Assembly: GCA_900467745.1 (NCBI GenBank)
Contig: UBQW01000038.1
Span: 22,521-86,520, forward strand
DNA: 64,000 nt
Direction of reading: 5' to 3'
DNA from: Hyphomicrobiales bacterium
GTDB lineage: Bacteria; Pseudomonadota; Alphaproteobacteria; Rhizobiales; Rhizobiaceae
Part shown: in pieces, positions 53,512 to 62,572 of the stretch
Position numbering within the stretch: the first letter of the stretch is position 1
Layout: each line of letters begins with the position of its first letter
Program-made: the position numbers and the translations under genes
The notes under the pieces: generated by a model
What the model saw: only the letters and a program-made list of their open reading frames with translations
Told to the model about the DNA's origin: nothing
Database searches by the model: none

Positions 53512-54759
53512 TCACTCCTCCCAGCCGAAGACGCTCCGGCCACCGTAGCTTGCGCTGTCTCGCACTTCGCCCGCAATAATCTCCTTGAGATCAGGGCCTG
53601 TAACGTAACGCTCCAGCTGACGCGCCTGGATATCCAGGCGTTGCAGCGCGGCAAGCTCTTCGTCCCGCCCAAGTCGCCCCTTTGTCACTGCCGACCTCAT
53701 GACGTTGATCGTCTCATCATAGACCTTCAAAGGCACCGGGAACGGGTGCCGGTCCTTGCCGCCATGGGCGATCGAGAATCGTGCCGGATCAGAAAACCGG
53801 CAAGGGGCTCCATGGACGACTTCGGCTACCAGGGCCAGGGCTCGCACCGTTCGTGCACCCACGCCTGGAACCATCAGCAACTCTTGAAAGTCGACGGGCC
53901 CGCGCTCCGCCGCAGCCGCCAGGCTGCCGTGCAGTCGCTTCATGTTCACATCCGTCTCTTGCACATCGTGATGGGCGGGCATGACAAGGTGCGGCAGGCT
54001 AAGCTGGGCAGGCGAACGATCTGGCTCTTCTTCTCGCGCAGGCGCGAGCCTGCGCGCAAGCGCGGACGCTTCGCGCACTATGCCATCCGGTCCCAACGAG
54101 GCCAGGATATCCAGTTGTCCACCCCGTGATCGATCTGCGCGCTTGTCGGCAAGGTTGATGATGTTGCCTTGCGTGCGTCCCTCGATCGCACTGTGGGGAG
54201 CATTGATAAAGCTCTCCAGTCCCTCAGATAGCCAATGATATCTCCGCGCCTGGCGGGTCGCGTCGTTCATCCCCTGCTGAACGACGACCCACTTTCCATC
54301 GTCGGCAACGATGAACCCATGCAGGTAGAGATCAAACCCGTCCTGGACGGCTGCACTGTCGACCTTCGCCACCAGACGGCTGACATTTGCGAGCCCAAGC
54401 CCATCGATGCCCACGCGATCACCTATATCGACCAGTTCGTCTGGCGTTTTGCGAGACTGGGATCCGCGGCCACCGCATACGTGGAGCCCAAGCTCCCTGG
54501 CACGCGGCTTCAGCCCGCGTTTCAGCGAGCCCAGCACGCTGGTAGTAATGCCTGACGAATGCCAGTCCATCCCCATGACGGATCCGAACGACTGAAACCA
54601 GAATGGATGCGAGAGCCTGCGCAGGAACTCATCGCGGCCATAGTGATGGACAATCGCTTCAGCGATGAGGACGCCGAGCCTGGTCATTCGCTCGCCCAGC
54701 CAAGGGGGGACGCGTCCGCCGTGTAGCGGCAAATCGGCGCTGCCTGATCGTTTCGACAT
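53512..54759 (-). CDS. DUF763 domain protein
   Basis: A 415-residue protein of DUF763, a family found in archaea and scattered bacteria. Visible marks are DLPLHGGRVPPWL at the N-terminus, SFGSVMGMDWHSSGITTSVL and the C-terminal LMVPGVGARTVRALALVAEV, which is a helix-hairpin-helix-like DNA-binding segment. GFIVADDGKWVVVQQGMN precedes. Function is not established; a nucleic-acid role is plausible. The ATG is set at 54759 because the DUF763 start (ADLPLHGGR) follows closely. The gene lies alone, ending 41 bp from the convergent SDR gene. Confidence 0.82.
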   Translation of the reverse strand: MSKRSGSADLPLHGGRVPPWLGERMTRLGVLIAEAIVHHYGRDEFLRRLSHPFWFQSFGSVMGMDWHSSGITTSVLGSLKRGLKPRARELGLHVCGGRGSQSRKTPDELVDIGDRVGIDGLGLANVSRLVAKVDSAAVQDGFDLYLHGFIVADDGKWVVVQQGMNDATRQARRYHWLSEGLESFINAPHSAIEGRTQGNIINLADKRADRSRGGQLDILASLGPDGIVREASALARRLAPAREEEPDRSPAQLSLPHLVMPAHHDVQETDVNMKRLHGSLAAAAERGPVDFQELLMVPGVGARTVRALALVAEVVHGAPCRFSDPARFSIAHGGKDRHPFPVPLKVYDETINVMRSAVTKGRLGRDEELAALQRLDIQARQLERYVTGPDLKEIIAGEVRDSASYGGRSVFGWEE

Positions 54760-54837
54760 GTCTACGATTTCTAGGCCGGAGCTTGTCAAAACACAATGAG
54801 ATTGCGCACAGTCCGGCTCGCCGAAGTTCACCGAGAA

Positions 54838-56514
54838 CTAGCCTGCTTTGGTCAGCTTCAGCCAGAAGTACGCATAGGGCTGGAACGTCAGCGGATAGCT
54901 GTCCCTTCCAATCACTGGAAACGTCGTGCCACCTGCAAGCTCGATCGGGACGTAGTCTGCGAGTTTGGGCAGAGAAATTTTCGCCGCCAGCGACACGCTC
55001 GAGAGATTGGCAGCACACAAGATCACGTCCTCACCGCATGTTCTCAGATAGGCGATCACACGGTCGTCGTCGGTTTTTGCGAACCGCATCGCGCCGCGCG
55101 CGAATGCGCGGTGGCGTCTGCGCAACGCCAGCATCTGACGGATCCAATTCAACAGCGAATGCGGATCATTGTCCTGCGCGGCAACGTTGATCGCAGCATA
55201 GCTGAATTGCGGGTCATCTATAACAGGCAAAGCGAGTTTGTGGGGCGCCGCATTCGAAAAGCCCGCATTCCGGTCATCGGACCATTGCATCGGCGTGCGC
55301 ACCCCGTCTCGATCACCGAGATCGGTGTTGTCGCCCATGCCGATTTCGTCACCGTAATAAAGCACCGGGCTCCCGGGCAACGAGAAAAGCAACATGTGCA
55401 GCAACTCGATCCGGCGGCGGTCCTGATCCATCAACGGCGACAGGCGCCGGCGGATACCCAGATTGAGACGCGCGCGTTTGTCTGCAGCATAGGTCTCCCA
55501 CAGAAAGTTGCGTTCCGCCTCGCTCACCATTTCCAGCGTCAGTTCGTCGTGATTGCGAAGAAAGATTGCCCATTGGCATTCGTCGGGAATGGAGTTCGTC
55601 TGACGGAGGATCGTCTTGATCGGTCTTGCATTCTGCTTTGCCAGTGCCATGAACATGCGCGGCATGAGCGGAAAATGAAACGCCATATGGCATTCGTCGC
55701 CGTCGCCAAAGTACTCGCGAGCCTCTTCCTGCCACAGATTGGCCTCGGCAAGCAGGATCACATCTGGGTGTCGCTCCTCGAGCCTTGCGCGGATGTGCTT
55801 CAGGAGAGCGTGGGTCTCCGGCAGGTTCTCGCTATCAGTATGTTCACGCTCGACAAGGTGGGGGATGGCATCGAGCCGAAAGCCATCAACATCCTTGTCG
55901 AGCCAGAAGTTCATGATCGACAGGAGCTCCTCGACCACCTCGGGATTGCGATAGTTCAAATCCGGTTGATGAGAATAGAAACGATGCCAATAATAGGATT
56001 TGGCGACGGGGTCCCAGCTCCAGTTTGACTTCTCGGTGTCGACAAAGATGATGCGTGTCTCGGCAAACTTGTCATCGGTATCCGACCAGACATAGTAATC
56101 CCGCTCGGGCGAGCCGGCGCGAGCACGTCGCGCTCGCTGGAACCACGGATGTTCGTCGGAGGTGTGATTGACCACAAGCTCGATGACGACGCGGATCTTC
56201 CTCGCATGGGCAGCGTTGACAAATGTCTGGAAGTCTTCGACCGAGCCATATTCGGGGCTGACATCCTTATAATTGGAGATATCGTAGCCATCGTCCCTGC
56301 GCGGAGACGGATAAAACGGCATGAGCCAGATCGTGTTGATCCCAAGCGAAGAGATGTAATCGAGCTTGCGCGTTAACCCGCTCAGATCGCCGATGCCATC
56401 GCCGTCGGCATCAAGGAAGCTTTTGATATGGAGCTGGTAGATCACCGCATCCTTGTACCAGAGCGTGTTTCCTCCCAGTTCGTGATCCGTCAACCGCCGC
56501 TCATGCAGGCTCAT
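54838..56514 (-). CDS. treS: Trehalose synthase / alpha-amylase-family enzyme
   Basis: A 558-residue GH13 enzyme. The sequence WYKDAVIYQLHIKSFLDADGDG at the N-terminus and the active-site residues Asp in DGFRLDAIPHL, Glu in LLAEANLWQEE and Asp in LRNHDELTLEM fit the trehalose synthase subfamily (GH13_16), which interconverts maltose and trehalose. There is no fused maltokinase domain. An ATGA overlap joins it to the PQQ sugar dehydrogenase upstream. The presumed EcfG-driven operon makes stress-induced trehalose a reasonable inference. Other GH13 isomaltase-type activities are possible. Confidence 0.85.
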   Translation of the reverse strand: MSLHERRLTDHELGGNTLWYKDAVIYQLHIKSFLDADGDGIGDLSGLTRKLDYISSLGINTIWLMPFYPSPRRDDGYDISNYKDVSPEYGSVEDFQTFVNAAHARKIRVVIELVVNHTSDEHPWFQRARRARAGSPERDYYVWSDTDDKFAETRIIFVDTEKSNWSWDPVAKSYYWHRFYSHQPDLNYRNPEVVEELLSIMNFWLDKDVDGFRLDAIPHLVEREHTDSENLPETHALLKHIRARLEERHPDVILLAEANLWQEEAREYFGDGDECHMAFHFPLMPRMFMALAKQNARPIKTILRQTNSIPDECQWAIFLRNHDELTLEMVSEAERNFLWETYAADKRARLNLGIRRRLSPLMDQDRRRIELLHMLLFSLPGSPVLYYGDEIGMGDNTDLGDRDGVRTPMQWSDDRNAGFSNAAPHKLALPVIDDPQFSYAAINVAAQDNDPHSLLNWIRQMLALRRRHRAFARGAMRFAKTDDDRVIAYLRTCGEDVILCAANLSSVSLAAKISLPKLADYVPIELAGGTTFPVIGRDSYPLTFQPYAYFWLKLTKAG

Positions 56515-57848
56515 TGGGCTGTCACACGCCAGATCGCATTGCCGACATCGTCAGCCACCAGCAGGGCGCCCTTGGCGTCGACACCCACTCCGACCGGTCG
56601 ACCGCGTGCCTCGTTTTGATCACTGAGGAAGCTCGTCACAACGTCCTGCGGCACGCCGTTCGGTTTTCCGTCCTTGAAAGGCACGAACACAACCTTGTAG
56701 CCGTTGAAGGCATGCCTGTTCCAACTTCCGTGTTCGCCGATGAAGGCGCCGCCGCGATAGCCCTCGGGAAGCATGGAGGCCGTGTAAAATGTCATGCCGA
56801 GCGGCGCCACGTGCGAACTCAAGGCGTAGTCAGGCACAATTGCCTTTGCAACGAGGTCCGGGCGCTGAGGCATGACCCGCGGATCAATATTCTGTCCATA
56901 ATAGCTGTATGGCCAGCCGTAAAAACCGCCATCCTTCACCGAAGTCATGTAGTCGGGCACAAGGTTCGGACCGAGTTCATCACGCTCATTTACAACCGTC
57001 CACAGCGCTTTCGTGACCGGCTCCAGGCTCAACCCGTTCGGATTGCGCAGGCCGGAGGCGAAAATTCGGTGGCTGCCCGTCTGGCGGTCGACCTCCCAGA
57101 TCGCAGCCCGGTTCTTTTCCGCTTCGATGCCGTTCTCAGTGATGTTGCTGTTAGAGCCGACGCCGACATAAAGCAGACGTCCGTCGTCGCTTGCCACGAG
57201 GCTCTTGGTCCAGTGGTGATCGATCGGTCCACCCGGCAACTCGGTGAGCACAGAGCCGGGGTCAGTGATCCTTGTTTCGCCTTCGCGATAAGGATAGCGA
57301 AGGATTTGATCAGTGTTGGCAACATAAAGATCGCTGCCGACTAGCGCCACGCCGAAGGGCGAGTTCAAATGATCGAGAAACACCTCTCTTGTCTCGGCAA
57401 CGCCGTCTCCATCGGCGTCGCGGAGCAATGTTATGCGGTTGCTGGTTCCGCTGACCGCCCCGCCGCCGCCTGTCGCCAGCGACTGTATCCAGCCAACGAT
57501 CAGATCCTTGGGCCGCGTGACCGGCTCGCCCTTCGGCGCAGTGGATTCGACCGCCAGAACATCGCCGTTGGGAAGTGTATAGACGAAACGCGGATGTGCT
57601 AGGCCGGTTGCGAGAGCCTGGATCTTCAGTCCTGCCGCCACCTTTGGTGTCTCGCCATCCTTCCAGCCGATCACCTTTGCCACGTTCATCGGTGGCACGA
57701 AATATTCTGCCTGGGGTGGAAGCTTGGGGTTGGCTCCGATCTCCGTCGGCTCCGGCTCGTTGTCGCTGCATCCGGCAAGTGCCAATAAAATAGCGTTGGC
57801 AACAAGGCCTGCAGCAATGATGACGTATCGCCGAGATAAACTTTTCAT
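56511..57848 (-). CDS. PQQ-dependent soluble sugar dehydrogenase-family lipoprotein
   Basis: A 445-residue six-bladed beta-propeller of the soluble glucose dehydrogenase/L-sorbosone dehydrogenase (GSDH) family. It has a lipobox ending LALAGC at about residue 27, so it is probably anchored in a membrane by lipid, and propeller segments such as HPRFVYTLPNGDVLAVE, RNPNGLSLEP and GAFIGEHGSWNRHAF. Family members oxidise aldoses or sorbosone with PQQ. The ATG at 57848 has GGAGG upstream. It overlaps treS by 4 bp (ATGA) and follows the DUF2231 stop by 1 bp. It depends on PQQ, like gcd at the window start. Confidence 0.85.
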   Translation of the reverse strand: MKSLSRRYVIIAAGLVANAILLALAGCSDNEPEPTEIGANPKLPPQAEYFVPPMNVAKVIGWKDGETPKVAAGLKIQALATGLAHPRFVYTLPNGDVLAVESTAPKGEPVTRPKDLIVGWIQSLATGGGGAVSGTSNRITLLRDADGDGVAETREVFLDHLNSPFGVALVGSDLYVANTDQILRYPYREGETRITDPGSVLTELPGGPIDHHWTKSLVASDDGRLLYVGVGSNSNITENGIEAEKNRAAIWEVDRQTGSHRIFASGLRNPNGLSLEPVTKALWTVVNERDELGPNLVPDYMTSVKDGGFYGWPYSYYGQNIDPRVMPQRPDLVAKAIVPDYALSSHVAPLGMTFYTASMLPEGYRGGAFIGEHGSWNRHAFNGYKVVFVPFKDGKPNGVPQDVVTSFLSDQNEARGRPVGVGVDAKGALLVADDVGNAIWRVTAQ

Positions 57849-57849
57849 C

Positions 57850-58293
57850 CTACCACCCTCCTCCAGCCATCCGGCGCACGCGCGCTCCAAGCAGCGCAAC
57901 GACCACCATCAAAACCACGGTGACCGCTGACAAAGCCAGGCCCAGAGGCATCACGGAAGTCCAGGCGTCACGGCTATGAACGAAGGAGTTGAAAACGGCG
58001 ATGGCAAACACAAGCAGGCTGCCTGCCACATAAAGCCAACCCACACCGGTGCGCAGGGCTAAAAGACCTCTTGCGGCATCGATCAGCCCCGCCAGCAGGC
58101 CGATCGTGCCGAGCACCGCCCCGGCAAGCAGAAGCCATGCGGAGAAATTGGTCCACATCATCTGCATCGTTCTCCAATAGGCGATGTCTGTCAAAAGAAC
58201 ACCGATGAAGCAGGCAGCGGCGAAATGGGCGGGTAGCGAACGATAGGACGCCTTATAGGTCGGCGGTAAAGGTAACGAGGTGGCATAGGTCAT
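57850..58293 (-). CDS. DUF2231-family membrane protein
   Basis: A 147-residue protein with four hydrophobic helices, about residues 26-46, 55-75, 87-107 and 118-138. The LPAHFAAACFIGVLLTDIAYW segment is typical of DUF2231 haem-like or quinone-linked membrane proteins. It is the first gene of the DUF2231-PQQ dehydrogenase-treS operon, which suggests that it may pass electrons from the PQQ enzyme to the respiratory chain, an inference. ATG 58293 is chosen; a TTG 6 bp upstream is possible. An EcfG-like promoter lies 36 bp upstream. Confidence 0.82.
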   Translation of the reverse strand: MTYATSLPLPPTYKASYRSLPAHFAAACFIGVLLTDIAYWRTMQMMWTNFSAWLLLAGAVLGTIGLLAGLIDAARGLLALRTGVGWLYVAGSLLVFAIAVFNSFVHSRDAWTSVMPLGLALSAVTVVLMVVVALLGARVRRMAGGGW

Positions 58294-58328
58294 GAGCAAT
58301 GTCCGAAGCGACTGGCAACTCGATGTTC

Positions 58329-58353
58329 AACTGGTAATGACGCCGATTGTTCC
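58329..58353 (-). promoter_or_regulatory. EcfG-like general stress promoter of the DUF2231-PQQ-treS operon
   Basis: On the minus strand GGAAC (58353-58349), 16 nt, then AGTT (58332-58329). It lies 36 bp upstream of the DUF2231 ATG. The AGTT variant is the same as at 52383 and 60493. Confidence 0.65.
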
Positions 58354-58606
58354 CGCCGCGCCCGTATTCGCACGAAACCCAAGCGAGGCGGCCTTCGTTG
58401 CCCCACATTGATGATGCAGCACTCTGTTTGACAGTGCTTTGGTTCAAAGCGGATGCCGTTCGAACCATCTCGCCCCAAAGATCCAGTCCATGCATCGGCA
58501 GCGCCCGATCGTCGGCCCCGAGGAATTGCGCCTTAACCGACATTGAAACTGGGATTGAAGCCGAGCGAGGGACTGGAAACCAGGGTTAAAAAGATAAATC
58601 TCTTCC

Positions 58607-59149
58607 ATGAACGTATTCCTCGACTTCGAAGCCTCATCCTTGAGCAAACATAGCTATCCGATCGAGATTGCATGGGTCTTCGAAGACGGCCGTTCGCGAT
58701 CGTTCCTGATAACGCCGCTGGCGAATTGGACCGACTGGTCGCCAGATGCCCAGAGCATCCATGGTATTACGCGCGAAATGCTTGCTTTAAAGGGAACATC
58801 CATTTCCTTCGTTGTGGACGAAATGATGCGGGATCTTGAAGGGCATGTTCTTCATGCTAGCTCACCATCATGGGATGGCAAGTGGCTCAGTGTCCTGCTG
58901 CGAGCTGCAGGCCGCCCACGTCATGCGTTAAGACTGAGAAAATCCGACGACCTATTTTCCGAGGCGGCCGCAACCATCCTCGGCAACCTTGTCGCAAATG
59001 TCGATCTTGCGGGGCTCGTTACCAGCGTTATCGAGGCGTCGGAGCCGACATCACCAGCACACCGGGCTCTTCCCGATGCCTTGCACGAGTTGAAGCGGCT
59101 AGGCCTGGTGCAAGCAGAAGCCAGGAAGATCGCCGCCGGGCGGGCTTGA
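58607..59149 (+). CDS. DEDD-type 3'-5' exonuclease-like protein
   Basis: A 180-residue protein of the DnaQ/RNase H exonuclease fold. Asp6 and Glu8 lie in VFLDFEASSL, the third acidic residue in SWDGKW, and HRALPDALHEL supplies the final His and Asp, so the four DEDD residues appear to be present. It may trim RNA or DNA. It has an unusual short ExoI-like motif. It stands alone; the start ATG 58607 has only weak spacing for a ribosome site (AATCTCTTCC). Confidence 0.75.
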   Translation: MNVFLDFEASSLSKHSYPIEIAWVFEDGRSRSFLITPLANWTDWSPDAQSIHGITREMLALKGTSISFVVDEMMRDLEGHVLHASSPSWDGKWLSVLLRAAGRPRHALRLRKSDDLFSEAAATILGNLVANVDLAGLVTSVIEASEPTSPAHRALPDALHELKRLGLVQAEARKIAAGRA

Positions 59150-59613
59150 ACGCTACGGTCCCCTGGATTTCGAGCGCCGTAGCTATTTCCAACGCTCACG
59201 AAAGGTTCGCCTCCGCGCCCATCATAGGAGCTGAACTTTTGAGAACGATATCGCTCGAGACAGAATTGCGCACGCTTACAACTGCCTTGCCTGTTCTTGG
59301 GCCTGCATCCTTACAATCCGCAGTCGCTCAGTTTGGGGTCCCGGCGTCGGCGTTCTTAAGCGATCGTGTGGCGCGCAACCTCGTCGGTCCGCATCCGGGC
59401 TTCGGTTTTTTCGACCCGGCTCAGCGTCACGCGGCGGTTGACGGTGGCATCTGTCATGATCTGTACGCTCCATTTTTAGGAAGAACGTACGAGATCCGAA
59501 GATGTCACCGTTCGCTAGCGTACAGAACAGCGCTTCGGCTAGCGACTCGCTAGAATGAAATTGCCCGATCCAGGGTCTGGGTTGATGTGTGACCTCAGGA
59601 GGTAATCGCAGCG
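59150..59613 (-). other. Gap with one candidate micro-ORF (59356-59457, minus)
   Basis: About 460 bp with no clear gene. On the minus strand ATG 59457, with GGAG 9 nt upstream, opens a 33-residue peptide starting MTDATVNRRVTLSRVEKTEA and ending at TAA 59356-59358. It is basic and helical. Low confidence; also AGGAGG at 59598-59603 is the next gene's ribosome-binding site. Confidence 0.3.
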
Positions 59614-59973
59614 ATGAAGCTTGAAGATGTCCTGGTCCTCGAAAACGAGCCATTCATTGCGCTCGACATCGAAGACATGCTCAAAGGGTGCGGCGCATCT
59701 TCCGTGACGTCATTCGACACGCAGGCGCAAGCGCTGATTTGGCTGGCCTCCAACCGGCCACAGGTCGCAGTGGTCGATCCAAGATTGAATGATGGGCTTT
59801 GCACGGGGGCGGTTGCCGCACTGGCAGAGGCGAATATCCCCTTTGTTGTGTACTCCGGCGCTGAGGTAGACGACGAGGCAAAGAACGCTTTCGACCGGGG
59901 CGTGTGGCTCGCCAAACCGGCTGCTCCGGAGATACTGGGCGAGACACTGGCTCGTCTCCTCGCCACAGACTGA
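59614..59973 (+). CDS. Single-domain response regulator
   Basis: A 119-residue receiver domain with Asp55 (VAVVDPRLN) as the phosphoacceptor and an acidic pair at residues 10-12. The conserved Lys lies in VWLAKPAAP. No output domain. It may be a phosphate sink or partner of a nearby kinase such as the hybrid kinase at 48958-51021. AGGAGG lies upstream of ATG 59614. It converges on the next receiver gene. Confidence 0.85.
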   Translation: MKLEDVLVLENEPFIALDIEDMLKGCGASSVTSFDTQAQALIWLASNRPQVAVVDPRLNDGLCTGAVAALAEANIPFVVYSGAEVDDEAKNAFDRGVWLAKPAAPEILGETLARLLATD

Positions 59974-60048
59974 AGGCCGAAGGCCGCCGCGCAAGACGGA
60001 GTGGGAAGGCATCCGGGTAGGCTGGCAGGCTGGCGGGACCGGCCTCTT

Positions 60049-60465
60049 TCAGGCGCCAGCACTCGGCGGGTCAAACTCGATGAGAGATTTCGGCGGCACG
60101 ATCGTTGTTCTTCCCGCCCTGCGGTCTGCAACATACTCAACGGCAGCGATCAAGTCACGGTCCATCGCCGGCTTTTCGATAACACCAAGAGCGCCGGCAA
60201 CCCCACCACGGATCGCACCCGGGTCACTTGTCATAAAGAGTACGGCGACGTCGTCTTCTGCAAGCGCACGTCCAACGATGGGCCCCGTCGGCCCGTCCTC
60301 CAGGTTGACGTCGACGAACGCGATATCGACGTTCGTCGACAGTGCAAGCGCCTGATACAGGTTTCCGGCTATTCCAACCGTGTGGTGGCCAAGCTCTTCC
60401 ACCGCATCTTGCAGGTTCAAAGCGATAAGTGGCTGATCTTCTACGATCAGTACGTTGAAAGGCAT
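60049..60465 (-). CDS. Single-domain response regulator, stress-linked
   Basis: A 138-residue receiver with Asp52 (FVDVNLEDGP) and acidic pair VEDQ at 9-11, and the Lys in VIEKPAMD. AGGAG 9 nt before ATG 60465. An EcfG-like promoter (60493-60517) lies upstream, so it may be a stress-regulon member; single-domain receivers tune the general stress PhyR pathway in relatives. A role with a kinase nearby is an inference. Confidence 0.85.
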   Translation of the reverse strand: MPFNVLIVEDQPLIALNLQDAVEELGHHTVGIAGNLYQALALSTNVDIAFVDVNLEDGPTGPIVGRALAEDDVAVLFMTSDPGAIRGGVAGALGVIEKPAMDRDLIAAVEYVADRRAGRTTIVPPKSLIEFDPPSAGA

Positions 60466-60492
60466 TGTTTCACTCCTTTGTCCTCCAAGCTT

Positions 60493-60517
60493 AACTGATC
60501 TACACAAAGACAGTTCC
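60493..60517 (-). promoter_or_regulatory. EcfG-like general stress promoter
   Basis: On the minus strand GGAAC (60517-60513), 16 nt, AGTT (60496-60493). It lies 28 bp upstream of the receiver gene's ATG. Confidence 0.7.
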
Positions 60518-60996
60518 ACATGCAGGCGTTTCCGGAAAAATGCGGCGTATTTTTCCGTTATTGTCCGGCGACTTTAGATCGTTAGCGATTATCGCCGCGC
60601 CTGCTCGCCCGCAGGTACGCCGGGCGACAACCAACGGGCATAGAAAAGACTGTCATGAATGCTGGGCGTTTTTCCAAGGGGCTTCAGCTGTGTGGAGGCT
60701 TGCAGAATCCCGTGACGTCGTCGAGGCCTTTACGGTGTCGGTCCATCGCACGTCCCACCCGCATCCCTTCGTCGCAGGGCGAAGTAGCGATCAACACGAA
60801 GCCTCAGCGGCATTCAAGAAGGGCTTCTTTGTCCTGTGCGTCGGCCCGGAAGAAAAACGCCTCGGCAGCGCTCGCCATTGCGGCCCAGAAAGTCCAAGCC
60901 CAAACATTACGCACGGGCGAAGCTTCCGGCCTTCTGCCGCTTTCCTCATTATCAAGGACGTTCATGGGAGCAGCGGGATCCTTCTGGCGCCGGCTT
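60518..60996. other. Intergenic stretch, nothing certain
   Basis: About 480 bp with overlapping plus-strand frames (60540-61004 and 60655-61158) that lack ribosome sites and look like random reading. I see no convincing gene, repeat or RNA in it. Confidence 0.45.
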
Positions 60997-61113
60997 TTAC
61001 CTGAAAGCCTCCTCCTTTGCCAGCTCGATCAGGTAAACGAGCAATGGACGCTGGTTGATCTCGGCGAGCTTTCTTGCGGTGTCGAGGTGATCGATGAGAT
61101 GCATTTGCGACAT
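60997..61113 (-). CDS. Micro-protein of 38 residues
   Basis: ATG 61113 opens a frame starting MSQMHLIDHLDTARKLAEIN, continuing with QRPLLVYLIELAKEEAFR and ending with TAA at 60997-60999. GAGGAG lies 9 nt upstream. The sequence is a natural amphipathic helix with a hydrophobic middle. It is too short for standard gene callers. I believe it resembles small proteins of unknown function seen in rhizobia. Confidence 0.55.
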   Translation of the reverse strand: MSQMHLIDHLDTARKLAEINQRPLLVYLIELAKEEAFR

Positions 61114-61338
61114 GTGTGTCTTTCTCCTCTGCATGTGCAACATATGCATCCTTGCTAATACTCATCAAGCAAAACCTAATCGCACCGCCATCGTCAGAAA
61201 ACGTACAAAGTTGCGAAGAACGCTACCAACTGGGGCTTTGGCGATCCCTCCTGGTTACAAGATCCACTCGCCCCGCGCGCCGCAGAACGTCGCGTTCTCC
61301 ATGGTCGATTGCAGCAATCGCCACTGCGGGCACGCATC

Positions 61339-61363
61339 GGAACCAATAACTCCTCTTAAGCTT
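61339..61363 (+). promoter_or_regulatory. Weak EcfG-like promoter
   Basis: GGAAC at 61339-61343, 16 nt, GCTT at 61360-61363 (two mismatches to CGTT). The expected transcription start is at or next to the ATG at 61372, so the message would be leaderless. Confidence 0.4.
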
Positions 61364-61371
61364 TTACTGAA

Positions 61372-62349
61372 ATGAGAAAGATGCTTGCACTCAGCTACTT
61401 AACGCTACTCGCCGCATTTGGCAGCGCCGCAGGTCAGGAATTGAGCCCTTCCACAATTGAGGGCGCAAATATGTTGACTGGGCAATCCGATCATCCGGCC
61501 GGGACAAAGCCGCCGCCCGATCCGGCAGTCGTTCGTCTCCAGATCCTCCTCGACAGGGCCGGTGCATCGCCTGGTGTGATCGACGGCCGCGACGGCGCCA
61601 ACCTGCATAAGGCCATCAAGGGCTTTGAAGCGATGCGCGGCTTGCCCGTGGACGGTAAGATCGATCCGGAAATCTTGTCACGTTTGAACGACAACGGGCA
61701 GGTTGTCGGCACCTACCAGATCGAACCAGATGACCTGGCAGATCTCGTCGATAAGATCCCGGAAGATTATGCGCTGCAGGCCAAGATGGCGCGTCTGGGT
61801 TACACAAGCGTCGAAGAGAAGCTTTCCGAGAGGTTCCACATGGATATCGATCTCCTGCGTACGCTGAACCCAGGTGTGGCGTTTGCAGCCGGTGACACGA
61901 TAGCGGTCGCTGTCGTCGGTGCGCCGCGAACGGGAACTGTCAACCGGATTGAAATCCGGCGTGGAAGCGGCGAGGTGATCGCGTTCGCGAAGGACGGATC
62001 CATCATTGCCACCTATCCAGCCACGATCGGAAGCGAGGACAATCCCTCTCCCACCGGCCATCACGAAATCAACGGCGTCGCGCGCGATCCCAAATACGAA
62101 TATAATCCGAAAATTAATTTCCAGCAGGGCAAGAACACTAAGAAGCTTGAGTTACCAAGCGGTCCCAACAATCCCGTCGGCACGGTATGGATCGATCTGT
62201 CCGAGCCGACCTACGGCATTCATGGCACGCCCGAACCGGACAAGATAGACAAGGCAGGCTCGCATGGATGCGTCCGCTTGACGAATTGGGACGCCGAGGA
62301 ACTGGCCAGCATGGTCAAGCCTGGCGTCGAAGTCGATTTCGTCAGATAG
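61372..62349 (+). CDS. L,D-transpeptidase (YkuD) with peptidoglycan-binding domain
   Basis: A 325-residue periplasmic enzyme that makes 3-3 peptidoglycan crosslinks or attaches proteins to murein. A signal peptide (about 1-20) is followed by a peptidoglycan-binding-like region (VRLQILLDRAGASPGVIDGR) and the YkuD domain with the catalytic segment IHGTPEPDKI and SHGCVRLTNWD, containing the catalytic Cys. No clear ribosome site precedes ATG 61372, consistent with a leaderless start; ATG 61381 is another option. Confidence 0.9.
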   Translation: MRKMLALSYLTLLAAFGSAAGQELSPSTIEGANMLTGQSDHPAGTKPPPDPAVVRLQILLDRAGASPGVIDGRDGANLHKAIKGFEAMRGLPVDGKIDPEILSRLNDNGQVVGTYQIEPDDLADLVDKIPEDYALQAKMARLGYTSVEEKLSERFHMDIDLLRTLNPGVAFAAGDTIAVAVVGAPRTGTVNRIEIRRGSGEVIAFAKDGSIIATYPATIGSEDNPSPTGHHEINGVARDPKYEYNPKINFQQGKNTKKLELPSGPNNPVGTVWIDLSEPTYGIHGTPEPDKIDKAGSHGCVRLTNWDAEELASMVKPGVEVDFVR

Positions 62350-62520
62350 ACCGAACGCGGTACCGCCTGGCGCGTAAACGCGTTGGCTGCGAGACGACTG
62401 TTTCACGATGGGTTCGTCACGAAATGTCGAACCAGGCGGCCTCGGCTGCAAGCCCATCGCGGGTGACCACCACTGGCTGGCTTTTATCGGGCCAGCGCCC
62501 AACTATTTCGAATAAGCTCA

Positions 62521-62545
62521 GGAACACTCAGTCTTTTTCTAGATT
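62521..62545 (+). promoter_or_regulatory. EcfG-like promoter
   Basis: GGAAC at 62521-62525, 16 nt, GATT at 62542-62545 (two mismatches to CGTT). It lies 28 bp upstream of the small periplasmic protein at 62573. Confidence 0.5.
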
Positions 62546-62572
62546 GGGTCTTCGCAAATCGAGGAGACACCA

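Noticed and set aside
60540..61158. Overlapping plus-strand frames in the gap after the receiver gene
   Set aside because: They overlap each other and a micro-ORF on the other strand, with no ribosome site or recognisable domain.
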